Assembly (NCBI RefSeq): GCF_000381885.1
Contig: NZ_KB907213.1
Span: 1-64,000, forward strand
Reading direction: 5' to 3'
DNA: 64,000 bases
Origin: Actinomadura atramentaria DSM 43919
GTDB taxonomy: Bacteria > Actinomycetota > Actinomycetes > Streptosporangiales > Streptosporangiaceae
Position numbers and translations under genes: made by a program. A model generated the notes under the pieces. That model saw nothing but the letters and a program-made list of their open reading frames with translations. It made no database searches and was not told where the DNA came from. Positions 1-9,900 of this stretch are shown here, piece by piece. Positions within the stretch are counted from its first letter, which is position 1. Each line of letters starts with the position of its first letter.

Positions 1-127
1 CGCCCGCCGACAGTGCGGCGGTGCGGGCGTCGCCGGCCCGGCGGTGCGCCTTGCCGTTCTTCTTCGCGGGCTTGTCCGCCTTCTCGGCGGCGGCGAAAAG
101 GATGTCTTCGATGTTTTGGGCACGCAT
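1..127 (-). CDS. Unrecognised protein, N-terminal fragment
   Basis: Only the first 42 codons lie in the window; the gene continues past its left edge. The ATG at 125-127 is preceded, reading leftwards, by a strong GGAGGTGG ribosome binding site, which makes the start convincing. The visible peptide begins MRAQNIEDILFAAAEKADKP and then becomes Lys/Arg/Ala-rich. No domain is recognisable from this fragment, and no function is proposed. Confidence 0.55.
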   Translation of the reverse strand, partial: MRAQNIEDILFAAAEKADKPAKKNGKAHRRAGDARTAALSAG

Positions 128-464
128 GTGAGAACCACCTCCGGGCAGCATGGGGAAACAGCCGTGAATGGCTGCGGAAAAGGTGAAGGCCGAGGAACGC
201 GCCGGAATCCGTACGCGAGCACGTCGGAATCTGGCGCGGGGACGCCGGAAGACGAGATCGCGAACCAACCGCATGTGGCGGCACGTGACAGCGCAGAACA
301 GCACGTGGCGGCACAGGACGGTACGGGGACGGCGGGCGCGCTCGGCGCCGGAGAAGGGGAGCGGACCGCGGTGCGGCGGCTCAACCCGTGGGAATCAAAG
401 CTCCATGCCGGACATGTTACCCGGACGGCTCCCAATCATGTCAACACCCGGAGAAGAAAAACAA
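128..464. other. Intergenic region with a short direct repeat
   Basis: About 340 bases separate the end of the AraC-type gene from the start of the truncated gene; both are on the minus strand. No reading frame here looks coding. A 20-base element is repeated at 271-290 and 301-320 (16 of 20 identical, spaced 30 bases), around the core GTGGCGGCAC. It lies 145-190 bases upstream of the truncated gene, so it could be a regulatory site. That is inference. Confidence 0.4.
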
Positions 465-1433
465 TCAGCCGCGGAACGCCGCGCGATAGGCGCTGGGCGT
501 CACGCCGAGCGCGTCGTGGAAATGGTTCCGCAGCGAGACGCCCGTTCCGAATCCCGCCGCCCGCGCGATCTGGTCGACCGGCAGCGTCGTGGTCTCCAGG
601 AGCTGGCGGGCGCGCTCGACGCGCCGCTGCGCGAGCCAGTCGCCCGCCGACATCCCGGTCTCCTCGCGGAACCGGCGGGTGAACGTCCGGACGCTCATCG
701 CCGAGCGGGCCGCCAGTTCGCGCAGGGCGATCGGCCGGTCCAGCCGGTCCAGCGCCCACGCGCGCGCCGCCGCCGTGGAGGACTCGCCGGGCTCGGCCGG
801 CACCGGCCGCACCACGAACTGCGCCTGGCCGCCCTCGCGGTGCGGCGCGACGACGATCTTGCGGGCGGCGTCGTTGGCGACGCCCGCGCCGTGGTCGCGC
901 CGGACGATGTGCAGGCACAGGTCGATCCCGGCGGCCTCCCCGGCGGAGGTGAGCACCTGGCCCTCGTCCACGTAGAGGACGCCGTGGTCGACGGCGACGG
1001 CCGGGTAGCGCTCGCCGAGCAGCGCGCCGGACTTCCAGTGCGTCGTCGCGCGCCGCCCGTCGAGCAGGCCCGCCGCCGCGAGGACGAACGCGCCGGTGCA
1101 GACCGACGCGACCCGCGCGCCGCGCTCGGCGGCGGCGCGGACGGCGGCGGTGACGGCCGGGTCGGCCCCGTCCGGCCGCGCGTCGTCGCCGTCCGAGGCG
1201 GGCACGACGACCGTCCCGGCGGTGGCGAGGGCGTCGAGCCCGTGCGGCGCGGACACCGAGAAGTCGGCGGACGTCCGGACCTCACCGGGCACGGCAGCGC
1301 AGGTCAGGACCTCGTACAGCCGTTCCCCGGCCGCGTCGCGCGCCGCCGAGAACACCTGGTGGACGAGCCCCAGCTCCATCGGGAGCACGCCGTCCCTGAT
1401 GACCACCGCCACGCGGTGCGGGCCTGCACTCAT
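465..1433 (-). CDS. GlxA-family (DJ-1/PfpI + AraC HTH) transcriptional regulator
   Basis: A 322-residue cytoplasmic DNA-binding regulator. Residues 1 to about 180 form a DJ-1/PfpI-like class I amidotransferase fold with the elbow VASVCTGAF (Cys near residue 112). Residues 225-320 are an AraC double helix-turn-helix ending in the signature ..GVSLRNHFHDALGVTPSAYR. The start MSAGPHRVAVV was chosen because the PfpI fold begins there; longer in-frame extensions look non-coding. It is divergent from the quinone oxidoreductase gene across about 88 bases and probably controls it. This family usually senses a small metabolite, but the ligand cannot be read from sequence. Confidence 0.88.
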   Translation of the reverse strand: MSAGPHRVAVVIRDGVLPMELGLVHQVFSAARDAAGERLYEVLTCAAVPGEVRTSADFSVSAPHGLDALATAGTVVVPASDGDDARPDGADPAVTAAVRAAAERGARVASVCTGAFVLAAAGLLDGRRATTHWKSGALLGERYPAVAVDHGVLYVDEGQVLTSAGEAAGIDLCLHIVRRDHGAGVANDAARKIVVAPHREGGQAQFVVRPVPAEPGESSTAAARAWALDRLDRPIALRELAARSAMSVRTFTRRFREETGMSAGDWLAQRRVERARQLLETTTLPVDQIARAAGFGTGVSLRNHFHDALGVTPSAYRAAFRG

Positions 1434-1521
1434 GGCCGGATTCTTGCACATGCTGGCTGTCGGGCCACTTCCGGGCCGCCGTCCGGCCCGCGCACGATGG
1501 CGGGAACGGAAGGAGAACGAC

Positions 1522-2283
1522 ATTCGCATCCTGTGGGTTTTCGCCCATCCCGAACCCGGCTCGCTGAACGGCGCCCTGCGCGACGCCGGGCTCAAGGCCG
1601 TCGCGGACCTCGGCCACGAGGTGCGCGAATCCGACCTGTACGCGATGGACTGGAACCCGGTCATCACCGCCGCCGACTACGGCGACGCGGCCGGGCGGCT
1701 CGTCGTCGGCCGCGACTCGGCCGCCGCGCACGCGTCCGGGACGCTCGCCGCCGACATCCGCGCCGAGCAGGAGAAGCTGCGCTGGGCCGACGCGGTCGTC
1801 GTCCAGTTCCCGCTGTGGTGGTTCGGGCCGCCCGCGATCCTCAAGGGCTGGTTCGACCGGGTGCTCGTGCAGGGCTTCGCGCACGGCGTCCACGCCGACG
1901 ACGGCCGGGCGCTGCGCTACGGCGCGGGGCCGCTGAGCGGACGGCGCGTCCTGACAGTCGTGTCGACGGGCGCGCGGCCGGAGACGTTCGCGCCGCGCGG
2001 CGTCCACGGCGACCTGCGGCACGTCCTGTGGCCGGTGCTGCACGGCGTCTACTGGTACACGGGCATGGACGCGCTGGAGCCGCTGCATGTCGCGTCCGCC
2101 GACCGCGCGACGCCCGCCGACGCGGAGCGGCACGCGGCGCGGCTGCGCGCCCGCCTCGCGGGGCTCGCCGACGAGCGCCCGATCCCGTACCGGCACGAGA
2201 GCGGCGGCGACTACGACGACGACCTGGTGTTGCGCCCGCACCTCGCGGCCGGGGCGGCGGGCCTGGAGGCCCACCTGCGGTGA
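1522..2283 (+). CDS. NAD(P)H:quinone oxidoreductase, flavodoxin-2 fold
   Basis: A protein of about 253 residues of the MdaB/NQO family, expected to bind FAD or FMN and reduce quinones with NAD(P)H in the cytoplasm. It shows FAHPEPGSLNGAL near the N-terminus, where the family binds phosphate, and the hallmark FPLWWFGPPAILKGWFDRV. The fold begins at RILWVF. The codon directly before it is ATT (1522), with AGGAG at 1511-1515 and a 6-base spacing, so a rare AUU start is the best fit. The nearest in-frame ATG, at 1450, would add 24 Arg-rich residues without homology. Divergent from the GlxA-type regulator. Confidence 0.85.
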   Translation: MRILWVFAHPEPGSLNGALRDAGLKAVADLGHEVRESDLYAMDWNPVITAADYGDAAGRLVVGRDSAAAHASGTLAADIRAEQEKLRWADAVVVQFPLWWFGPPAILKGWFDRVLVQGFAHGVHADDGRALRYGAGPLSGRRVLTVVSTGARPETFAPRGVHGDLRHVLWPVLHGVYWYTGMDALEPLHVASADRATPADAERHAARLRARLAGLADERPIPYRHESGGDYDDDLVLRPHLAAGAAGLEAHLR

Positions 2284-2290
2284 GCGGCGC

Positions 2291-2630
2291 GCGGCGCGCG
2301 GTTTCTTCATGTGCCGCGTGCGCACGTCGTGGCGCCCGCCTGGTGCGGGTGTCAGGAGACCGCGGCGCGCACCTTCACGTGGGGCGGCCCTGGGTGCCCA
2401 TACGCGGTGAGTTTCAAGAGGTTGCGGCGCGCGGTTTCTCCATGTGCTGCGTGCGCACGTTGCGGCGCGCGCCTGCGGTGGGCGTCAGGCGGACGCGGTG
2501 GGCAGCGTCGCGTGCTGCGTGGTCGAGGCGGGTCGGGCGCTCGCGTGCCGTGAGTGCCAGGCGGATGCGGCTCGCAGCTTCCCTGTGCTGCGCGGCCGAG
2601 GCGATCGGCCTGGGCGCGCGCCTGGTCAGG
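2291..2630. repeat. Degenerate tandem repeat, units of about 65-72 bp
   Basis: Between two convergent genes lies a run of about five diverged units. The clearest pair is 2291-2356 and 2424-2489, which align without gaps over 66 bases with 57 identities by my count. Weaker units sit between and after them. Unit ends carry a TCAGG or CCAGG motif at about 2356, 2489, 2561 and 2630. No convincing gene is present. The array starts directly after the oxidoreductase stop and touches the end of def. Confidence 0.55.
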
Positions 2631-3153
2631 AGGACGTCGCGCGCAGTTCTTCCATTTCCTGGAGCACGCGCTTGCGGACGCGCTTGGAGAGCCGGTCGAT
2701 GTAGAGCTTCCCGTCGAGGTGGTCGGTCTCGTGCTGGAGGCAGCGGGCCAGGACGCCCGTCCCCTCGACGGTGATCGGCGCGCCCGTGGTGTCGAAGCCG
2801 TGGCACGTCGCGCGGTCGGGGCGCGGGACGGACGCGTGCGGGCCCGGCACTGACAAGCAGCCCTCTTCGCCGTCGTCCAGTCGCCGGTCGGGGCCCTCCG
2901 GGAGGACGAGCGTGGGGTTGGCGACGACGCCCTTGCGGTCCACGCCGTCCGCGTCGGCGCAGTCGTAGACGAACAGGCGCAGGTCGACGCCGATCTGGTT
3001 CGCGGCGAGCCCGACGCCGTCCGCCGCGTACATGCTGGCGAACATGTCGTCGACCAGTTCGGCGAGCGCGTCGTCGAACTCGGTCACGGGCCGCAGCGGC
3101 CGGTGCAGCACCGGCGTCCCCACCAGCGTGATCGGTCGTGCGGTGCCGCCCAT
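2626..3153 (-). CDS. def: Peptide deformylase
   Basis: A 175-residue metalloenzyme that removes the formyl group from the initiator methionine of new proteins. All three family motifs are present in order: GVGLAANQIG, EGCLSVPG with the metal-binding Cys, and QHETDHLDG, whose HETDH supplies two His ligands and the catalytic Glu. The start MGGTARPITLVG is preceded by a GGGGGA stretch; an in-frame ATG further upstream has no better site. It is divergent from the metE riboswitch leader. Actinomycetes often carry several deformylases, so this may be a secondary copy. Confidence 0.95.
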   Translation of the reverse strand: MGGTARPITLVGTPVLHRPLRPVTEFDDALAELVDDMFASMYAADGVGLAANQIGVDLRLFVYDCADADGVDRKGVVANPTLVLPEGPDRRLDDGEEGCLSVPGPHASVPRPDRATCHGFDTTGAPITVEGTGVLARCLQHETDHLDGKLYIDRLSKRVRKRVLQEMEELRATSS

Positions 3154-3218
3154 CGGTGTCCCCCCGTCGGAAAGTCGAGGAGCCAAGGATAGGCGGCGGC
3201 CTGTCTATACTCGCCGTC

Positions 3219-3406
3219 GCGAGGGGTTCGCCCGCTTCCGGACGGGACGCGGGCGTCGCAAGAGGGAACCCGGTGGAAATCCGGGACTGCCCCGCAGCGG
3301 TGAACGGGAACGAAAGCCGTCAGACGCACTGGACCGACGCGGTCTGGGAAGCGACGGCCGGTAGGAGCGCGCACGTCGCCCGTGAGTCCGAAGACCTGCC
3401 CCTCGC
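3219..3406 (+). promoter_or_regulatory. Cobalamin riboswitch upstream of metE
   Basis: The leader shows the conserved adenosylcobalamin aptamer core (CCGGTGGAAATCCGGGACTG at 3270-3289, then CCCCGCAGCGG) and the 3' end GAGTCCGAAGACCTGCC at 3384-3400. A perfect 8-bp P1 stem can form between GCGAGGGG (3219-3226) and CCCCTCGC (3399-3406). Its position before the B12-independent methionine synthase fits the well-known logic in which cobalamin turns metE off. Confidence 0.93.
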
Positions 3407-3428
3407 CCGCGCGCCGACCGGCGCGCGG
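3407..3428 (+). terminator. GC hairpin directly after the metE riboswitch
   Basis: A perfect 9-bp stem (CCGCGCGCC / GGCGCGCGG) closed by a GACC tetraloop begins on the base after P1 ends. It is the likely expression platform. There is no T-run, so it may act by Rho-dependent or GC-type termination, or by folding alternatives with P1. The second riboswitch in this window is followed by a hairpin with the same loop. Confidence 0.55.
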
Positions 3429-3544
3429 TGGTCCACGGCCGCGCGGGACGGCTCGGGGACGCGGTGGACCGGCCCGGAACGGGCCCGCTCGCCGTGCCCT
3501 CGTCGCGCGCGCCGTGGCGAGAGGCCGGACGAGGGAGCACCGCC

Positions 3545-5806
3545 TTGACCACGAAGACCACCACCGTCCTCGGCTATCCGAGGATCGGCCCGGACCGCGA
3601 GCTGAAGCGGGCGACCGAAAGCTACTGGGCGGGCCGCCTGGACGCCGCCGCCCTGCACGAGACTGCCGCCGACCTGCGGCGCGGCGTGTGGGAGGAGCTG
3701 CGGGACGCGGGCGTCGGCCAGATCCCGTCGAACACGTTCTCGTTCTACGACCACGTCCTGGACACGAGCGTCCTCGTGGACGCGGTGCCGGGCCGCTTCC
3801 GCCACCTCGACGGGCTCGACGCCTATTTCGCGATGGCGCGCGGCGCGGCGGGCGTGCCCGCGCTGGAGATGACGAAGTGGTTCGACACGAACTACCACTA
3901 CCTGGTGCCGGAACTCGGCCCGGACACGAGGTTCCGGCTCGCGGACCCGGCCGGGTTCAAGCCGCTCGCCGAGTACCGGGAGGCGAAGGCGCTCGGCGTC
4001 GAGACGCGGCCGGTGCTCGTCGGCCCGCTGACGTACCTGCTGCTGGCCAAGCCCGCGCCGGACGCGCCCGCCGACTTCCGTCCGCTGGACCTGCTCGACG
4101 CGCTGGTCGAGGTGTACGCCGAGATCCTGGAACGGCTCGCGGGCGCGGGCGTGCAGTGGGTGCAGTTGGACGAGCCCGCGCTCGCCGCCGACCGCACCGA
4201 CGCCGAGCTGGCGGCGCTGCGCCGCGTCTACGACCGGCTCGGCGAACTCGCCGCGCGGCCGAGGCTGCTCGTCGCGACGTACTTCGGGGAGATCGGCGGG
4301 GCGCTGCCCGTGCTCGCCGCGACGCGGGTCGAGGCGATCGGGCTCGACTTCGTCGCGGGCCCCGGGAACCTGGAGGCGCTGGCGGGCATCGGCGGGCTGC
4401 CGCGCCGCACGGTCGTCGCGGGCCTGGTGGACGGCCGCAACGTGTGGCGCGCGGACCTGCGCGGCGCGCTGTCCACGGCCGCCGCGCTGCTCGGGCTGGC
4501 GGGCGAGGTCGTGCCCGCGACGTCGTGCTCGCTGCTGCACGTCCCGATCTCGCTGGACGCCGAGCCGGACCTGGAGCCGGACGTCCGCGCGCGGCTCGCG
4601 TTCGCGCGCGAGAAGACGGCCGAGGTCGTCCTGCTGGGCCGCGCGCTCGCCGAGGGCCAGGAGGTCATCGCGGGACACGCGGCCGCGACCGCCGCGCCGC
4701 GCGTCGACAACCGGGTCCGGGCGCGGCTGGACGCGCTCGGCGCGGGAACGCCCCGCGCGTCCCGGGAGGCGCGCGCGGCGGCGCAGCGCAGGTCGCTCGG
4801 CCTACCGGTGCTCGCGACGACGACCATCGGGTCGTTCCCGCAGACCGACGACGTCCGCAAGGCGCGCGCGGCGCACCGGGCCGGGCGGATCGGCGTCGAG
4901 GAGTACGAGGCGGCGATGCGCGCGGAGATCGACCGCGTCATCGCGCTGCAGGAGGACATCGGGCTGGACGTGCTCGTCCACGGCGAGCCCGAGCGCAACG
5001 ACATGGTGCAGTACTTCGCCGAGCAGCTCGACGGGTACGCGGCGACCGTCAACGGCTGGGTGCAGTCGTACGGGACGCGGTGCGTGCGGCCGCCGATCCT
5101 GCACGGCGACGTGACGCGGCCGGAGCCGATGACCGTCCGCTGGACGACGTACGCGCAGTCGCGCGGCCGCCGCCCGGTGAAGGGCATGCTGACCGGGCCC
5201 GTCACGATGCTGGCGTGGTCGTTCGTCCGCGACGACCAGCCGCTCGCCGACACCGCGCGGCAGGTCGCGCTGGCGCTGCGCGACGAGATCCGCGACCTGG
5301 AGTCGGCGGGCATCGGCGTCATCCAGGTGGACGAGCCCGCGCTGCGCGAGCTGCTGCCGCTGCGCGCCGCCGACCGCGCCGCGTACCTGGACTGGGCGGT
5401 CGGGGCGTTCCGGCTGGCCACGTCCGGCGTCGCGGACGGCACGCAGATCCACACGCACATGTGCTACTCGGAGTTCGGCGACGTCATCGGGGCGATCGGG
5501 GACCTGGACGCGGACGTCACGTCCGTCGAGGCCGCCCGCTCGCACATGGAGCTGGTCGACGACCTGCGCCGGGCCGGGTACGCGGCGGGGATCGGGCCGG
5601 GCGTGTACGACATCCACTCGCCGCGCGTCCCGTCGGCCGACGAGATGACCGGCGCGCTGCACCGCGCGCTGCGCGCCGTCCCGGCGGACCGGCTGTGGGT
5701 CAACCCCGACTGCGGGCTGAAGACGCGCGGATACGCGGAGGTCGAACCGGCCCTGCGCAACATGGTCGAGGCGGCCGGGCGCGTCCGCGCGGCGCTGGAC
5801 GACTGA
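3545..5806 (+). CDS. metE: Cobalamin-independent methionine synthase
   Basis: A 753-residue enzyme, the usual length, that transfers a methyl group from 5-methyltetrahydropteroyl-triglutamate to homocysteine. It has the two homologous barrels of MetE. The zinc ligands are visible in the C-terminal barrel as HMC in [11 protein letters not shown] (His638, Cys640) and [10 protein letters not shown] (Cys723). The TTG at 3545 is chosen because GGGAG lies about 8 bases upstream and the family N-terminus [17 protein letters not shown] follows at once. It is preceded by a cobalamin riboswitch and followed by a terminator-like hairpin. Confidence 0.97.
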   Translation: MTTKTTTVLGYPRIGPDRELKRATESYWAGRLDAAALHETAADLRRGVWEELRDAGVGQIPSNTFSFYDHVLDTSVLVDAVPGRFRHLDGLDAYFAMARGAAGVPALEMTKWFDTNYHYLVPELGPDTRFRLADPAGFKPLAEYREAKALGVETRPVLVGPLTYLLLAKPAPDAPADFRPLDLLDALVEVYAEILERLAGAGVQWVQLDEPALAADRTDAELAALRRVYDRLGELAARPRLLVATYFGEIGGALPVLAATRVEAIGLDFVAGPGNLEALAGIGGLPRRTVVAGLVDGRNVWRADLRGALSTAAALLGLAGEVVPATSCSLLHVPISLDAEPDLEPDVRARLAFAREKTAEVVLLGRALAEGQEVIAGHAAATAAPRVDNRVRARLDALGAGTPRASREARAAAQRRSLGLPVLATTTIGSFPQTDDVRKARAAHRAGRIGVEEYEAAMRAEIDRVIALQEDIGLDVLVHGEPERNDMVQYFAEQLDGYAATVNGWVQSYGTRCVRPPILHGDVTRPEPMTVRWTTYAQSRGRRPVKGMLTGPVTMLAWSFVRDDQPLADTARQVALALRDEIRDLESAGIGVIQVDEPALRELLPLRAADRAAYLDWAVGAFRLATSGVADGTQIHTHMCYSEFGDVIGAIGDLDADVTSVEAARSHMELVDDLRRAGYAAGIGPGVYDIHSPRVPSADEMTGALHRALRAVPADRLWVNPDCGLKTRGYAEVEPALRNMVEAAGRVRAALDD

Positions 5807-5815
5807 TCGCGGGAC

Positions 5816-5857
5816 GGCCCCGGGAGGTGCGGGTCACCTTTCCGGGGCCTTTCCTTC
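5816..5857 (+). terminator. Terminator after metE
   Basis: Ten bases after the metE stop, GGCCCCGG (5816-5823) pairs with CCGGGGCC (5842-5849). A smaller inner stem, AGGTG/CACCT, lies within the loop. A pyrimidine run with several T residues follows (CTTTCCTT), giving a good intrinsic terminator for a GC-rich genome. Confidence 0.7.
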
Positions 5858-5909
5858 CCGCCGGACGCGCTGCATGATCGGGGCCAGGCGATGGCCCGGA
5901 GGCGATGGC

Positions 5910-6950
5910 ATGGCGCTGGACACGGTGGACCTCGGTGCGGACCCGGTTCCGGACCCGCACGGCACGCTCGCGGCGGCGCGGGAGCGCGCGCGGGCGGTGC
6001 CCGTCCGGTACCGGGGCGAACGGGCGTGGCTGGTGACGCGGTACGCCGACGTCGCGGCGGGCGTCGGCTCGGCCGCGCTCGTCGCGCCGGACGCGCGGCC
6101 CGACGTCGGCCCGTACGCGGCGGGGCACCCGCTCGACCCGGTGCTGGCCGCCGAGCTCGCCGAGTGGGGCGCGACGCTGCGGTCCCTGGCGGACGGGCTC
6201 GCCGCGCACCTGGCCGGGCCGGCGGACCTCGTCGCGGACTTCGCGGCCCGGTACCCGTCGCTGGTGGTGTCGCGGCTGCTCGGGCTGGGCGGGACGGCGC
6301 TGCCCGAGCTGCGGTCGCTGGCCGCCGACCCGGCGGGGGCGGAGCGGTTCGCGCGCCGCCTCACCGGGCCGATCGCGGAGCGGCGCGGGGAGCCGCGCGA
6401 CGACCTGCTGTCGCGGCTCGTCGCGACCGGTGCGCCCGATGACGAGATCGTCGGGTTCGTCCGGCTGCTGGTGCCCGTCGAGGCGGTCCGGCAGGGGATC
6501 GGGAACCTGCTGCACGGCCTGCTGACGACGCCGGACGCGTGGGCGCGGGCGCGCGCCGACGACGCCTACCGGGGCGCGGCGGTCGCGGAGGCGCTGCGCT
6601 GGGAGCCGCCCGCCGCGATCCGGCCGCGCCGCGCGACGGCGGCGCTGGCCTGGGACGGCGTGACGGCCGAGCCGGGCGACCTGGTGCTGCTGTCGCCCGC
6701 CGCCGCGAACCGCGACCCGGCCGTCTTCGCTGATCCGGACCGGTTCGACCCGGCGCGGGACGCGGCGGCGCCGGGGCTGGCCTTCCCGCCGGGCGTCCAC
6801 GCGGACCTCGCCGGTGCGCAGCTCCGCGCCGCGCTCGACGCGCTGGCCGGTCGGTTCGCTACGGCCGCTCTGGCGGTCGCGCCGGACGAGATCGCCGTCG
6901 CGGGACTGGAGGTGCGCGGGCCGACCGCGCTGCCCGTCGTCCTCGGATGA
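5910..6950 (+). CDS. Cytochrome P450-like protein lacking the heme cysteine
   Basis: A 346-residue protein with the C-terminal layout of bacterial P450s: a K-helix ExxR (EALR, Glu227) and the meander NRDPAVFADPDRFDP. Where the heme loop FGxGxHxCLG should be it has FPPGVHADLAG, with Asp299 at the cysteine position. The I-helix oxygen-activation motif is also lost (LLVPVEAVRQGIGN). It is shorter than the usual 400 or so residues. It therefore should not bind heme-thiolate and may be a scaffold or regulatory relative. ATG 5910 has GGAGG 7 bases upstream. The SARP gene follows after 22 bases, probably in one operon. Confidence 0.8.
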   Translation: MALDTVDLGADPVPDPHGTLAAARERARAVPVRYRGERAWLVTRYADVAAGVGSAALVAPDARPDVGPYAAGHPLDPVLAAELAEWGATLRSLADGLAAHLAGPADLVADFAARYPSLVVSRLLGLGGTALPELRSLAADPAGAERFARRLTGPIAERRGEPRDDLLSRLVATGAPDDEIVGFVRLLVPVEAVRQGIGNLLHGLLTTPDAWARARADDAYRGAAVAEALRWEPPAAIRPRRATAALAWDGVTAEPGDLVLLSPAAANRDPAVFADPDRFDPARDAAAPGLAFPPGVHADLAGAQLRAALDALAGRFATAALAVAPDEIAVAGLEVRGPTALPVVLG

Positions 6951-6972
6951 ATACGGGGCGATAATCACCCGT

Positions 6973-9900
6973 ATGCGGTTCGGTGTCCTGGGGGAGACGC
7001 GCGCCTGGCGCGACGACGGCGCGGAGATCCCGCTCGGGGGTCCGGCGCGGCGCGCGCTGCTGGCGCTGCTGCTCGTCCGGCCGGGCGACGCGGTGCCCGT
7101 GGACCGGCTCGTCGCCGCGCTGTACGACGACGCGCCCGACGCCGAGCACGCGCTCCAGTCGCAGGTGTCGCGGTTGCGGCGTGCCCTGCGGCCGGACTGC
7201 GACGTCGAGCGGACGGCCGCCGGGTACCGCGTCGCCGTTCCGCCGGACTCGGTGGACGCCGCGCGGTTCGACGCGCTTGCGGACGAAGGACGTGCCCGGC
7301 TGCGTGCGGGGGACGCTGATGCCGCGGCCGAATTGCTGAGCGCCGCGCTCGCGTTGTGGCGCGGCGATGCGCTTTCCGACGTTCCTGAGTCCGCGCGGTC
7401 GGCGGACGCGGTGCGGCTCACCGAACGGCGGCTCGCCGCGCTGGAGGACCGGCTCGAAGCGGACGTGCTGCGCGGCGCGCCGCCCGTCGCAGAACTGCGC
7501 CGGCTCGTCGCGGAACATCCGCTGCGCGAGCGGCTGCACGGGCTGCTGATGCGCGCGCTCGCCGCCGACGGCAGCCCCGCCGGGGCGCTGGAGGCGTTCG
7601 CCGACGCGCGCCGGGTGCTCGCGGACGAACTGGGCGCGGACCCGTCGCCGGACCTCGCCGCGCTGCACGGGGAACTGCTCGGCGGCGTCGCCCCGGCCCG
7701 GCCGCCCGCCCCGCTCACGGCCCTGCTCGGCCGCGCCGACGATCTCGCCGGGGTCACGCGCCTGCTCACCGAGTCCCGGCTGACGACGCTGCTCGGCCCG
7801 GGCGGCGTCGGGAAGACGCGCCTCGCGATCGAGGTGGCGAACCGCGCGGGCGGCGAAGTCGTCTACGTCCCCCTCGCGTCGATCCCAGGCTCGGCCGCGC
7901 CCGGCCCGCGCGACGTGGATCTGGGCGGGCTCGGGGTGGCCGGGGCCGTGCTGGCCGCGCTCGGGCTGCGGGAGACCGGGTTGTTCGGGGGCGGGCTGGG
8001 TGGGCTGGACGCCGCCGTGGGCCGGGTCGCGGCGGCGCTCGGCGGGCGGGACGCGCTGCTCGTCCTCGACAACTGCGAGCACGTGGTCGAGGACGCCGCC
8101 GCGTTCGCGGTGCGGGTGCTGGCCGCGTGTTCCGGGCTGCGCGTGCTGGCGACGAGCCGGGAGCCGCTCGCGGTCACCGGGGAGCATCTGTGGCCCGTCC
8201 GTCCGCTGCCGTCCGACGCGGCCGTCCGGCTGTTCGCGGAGCGGGCCGCCGCCGTCCGGCCGGGGCTCGTCCCCGACGAGGAGCAGGCGCGCCGGATCTG
8301 CCGCGCGCTCGACGACCTGCCGCTCGCCGTCGAGCTGGCCGCCGCGCGGCTCCGCACCCTCGACGCCGCCGACCTCGCGGACCGGCTCGGGGACCGGCTC
8401 GGCCGCCTGGACGTCCTGGACCGGCGCGGGCGCGGCGCGGACGCCCGGCACCTGACGCTGCGCGCCGTCGTCGGCTGGAGCTGGGAACTGCTCCCGGCGG
8501 ACGAGCAGCGCGCCGCCGCCCGGTTCTCGGTGTTCGCGGCGGGCGCGACGGCCGCCGCCGCGCGCGCCGTGTGCGGGGCGGACGAGGCGGTCCTGGACTC
8601 TCTCGCGGACAAGTCGCTGCTGGAGGTGTCCGGCGGCCGGTACCGGATGCTGGAGACCGTCCGCGCGTACGCCGCCGAACGGCTCGACGCGTCCGGCGGG
8701 ACCGCCGACGCGCGGGCCGCGCACGCCGCGCACGCGCTGGCCGTCGCGCGCGGCGCGCTGCCCGGGCTGCTGGGCGGCGGGCAGCTCGCGCGGCTCGCGG
8801 AACTCGCCGCCGAGCACGACGACCTGCTCGCGGCCGTCCGGTGGGCGATCGGGTCCGGGGCGACGGACGTCGCGCTGGACCTGCTCGCCGCGCTCAGCCC
8901 GTACCTGCTGATCCGGGGCCGCACCGGGACGGCGTCCGCGCTCGCCGCCGACCTGCTCGCCGCCGTCGGCGCGGACCGGCCGTGGCGGGAGGAGCACGTC
9001 GCCTGCCTGCTGCTCGCGGCGGGCGAGTCCCTTCCGGACCCGGCGTGGGCCGCGCACCGCGCCGCCGCGGCGGACGTCCTGGCCGGGCCGCGGACGGGCC
9101 GGTACCCGTTCCTGCCGATGCGGTGGCTGATGGCCGCCGCGGGCGCGGAGGACACCTCGCTGGACGCGGCGTACGCGCTGCTCGCCGCCGAGCGCGCCGC
9201 CGCCGACCCGTGGGCGCGCGCCGCCGCGCACCTGACGTCGGGCTATCCGGCGCTCGCCGCCGGGGAGCACACCGCGGCGGAACGCGAGTTCACCGACGCC
9301 GTCGAACTGTTCCGCGCGGTCGGGGACCGGTGGGGGACGGCGCTGGCGCTGGACGCGCTCGCCGGACTCGCCGGGCTGCGCGGCGACACGGCGCGGGCCG
9401 TCGCGCTCACCGACGAGGCGCTGCTGCTCGCGGACGCGCTCGCCGCCGTCGAGGACCGCGCGGACCTGCTCGTCAACCGGGGCGACTACCGGGCGGCCGA
9501 CGATCCGGCGGGCGCGCGCGCCGACTACGAGGAGGCCGCGCTGGTCGCGCGGCGGGCGGGCAGTCCCGCGTACGTCGCGGCGGCGCGGCGCGGGCTCGCG
9601 GACCTCGCGCTCGCCGCCGGGGACCGGACGGCCGCCCGCCGCCTGTACGAGGAGGCGCTGGCCGGGCTCGACCGCGAGATCCGGCTGGTGGACGCGCGGA
9701 CGGGCGCGCTCGTCGGGCTCGGGCGGCTCGCCGCGCTCGACGGCGACTCCGGCCGCGCGGCCGGGCTGTACCGCGCCGCCGTCCGGGCCGCCGCCGACGC
9801 GGGCGCGGTGTTCGCGGCGGCGCGCGCGGTCGCCGGGCTGGCCGCGCTCGCGGCGGACGCCGATCCGTCGCGGGCGGCCCGGCTGCTCGGCGCGGCGGCG

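Noticed and set aside
2291..2630. Tandem repeat considered as a CRISPR array or tRNA cluster
   Set aside because: The units diverge along their whole length, there are no spacers, and no cloverleaf or CCA end is visible.
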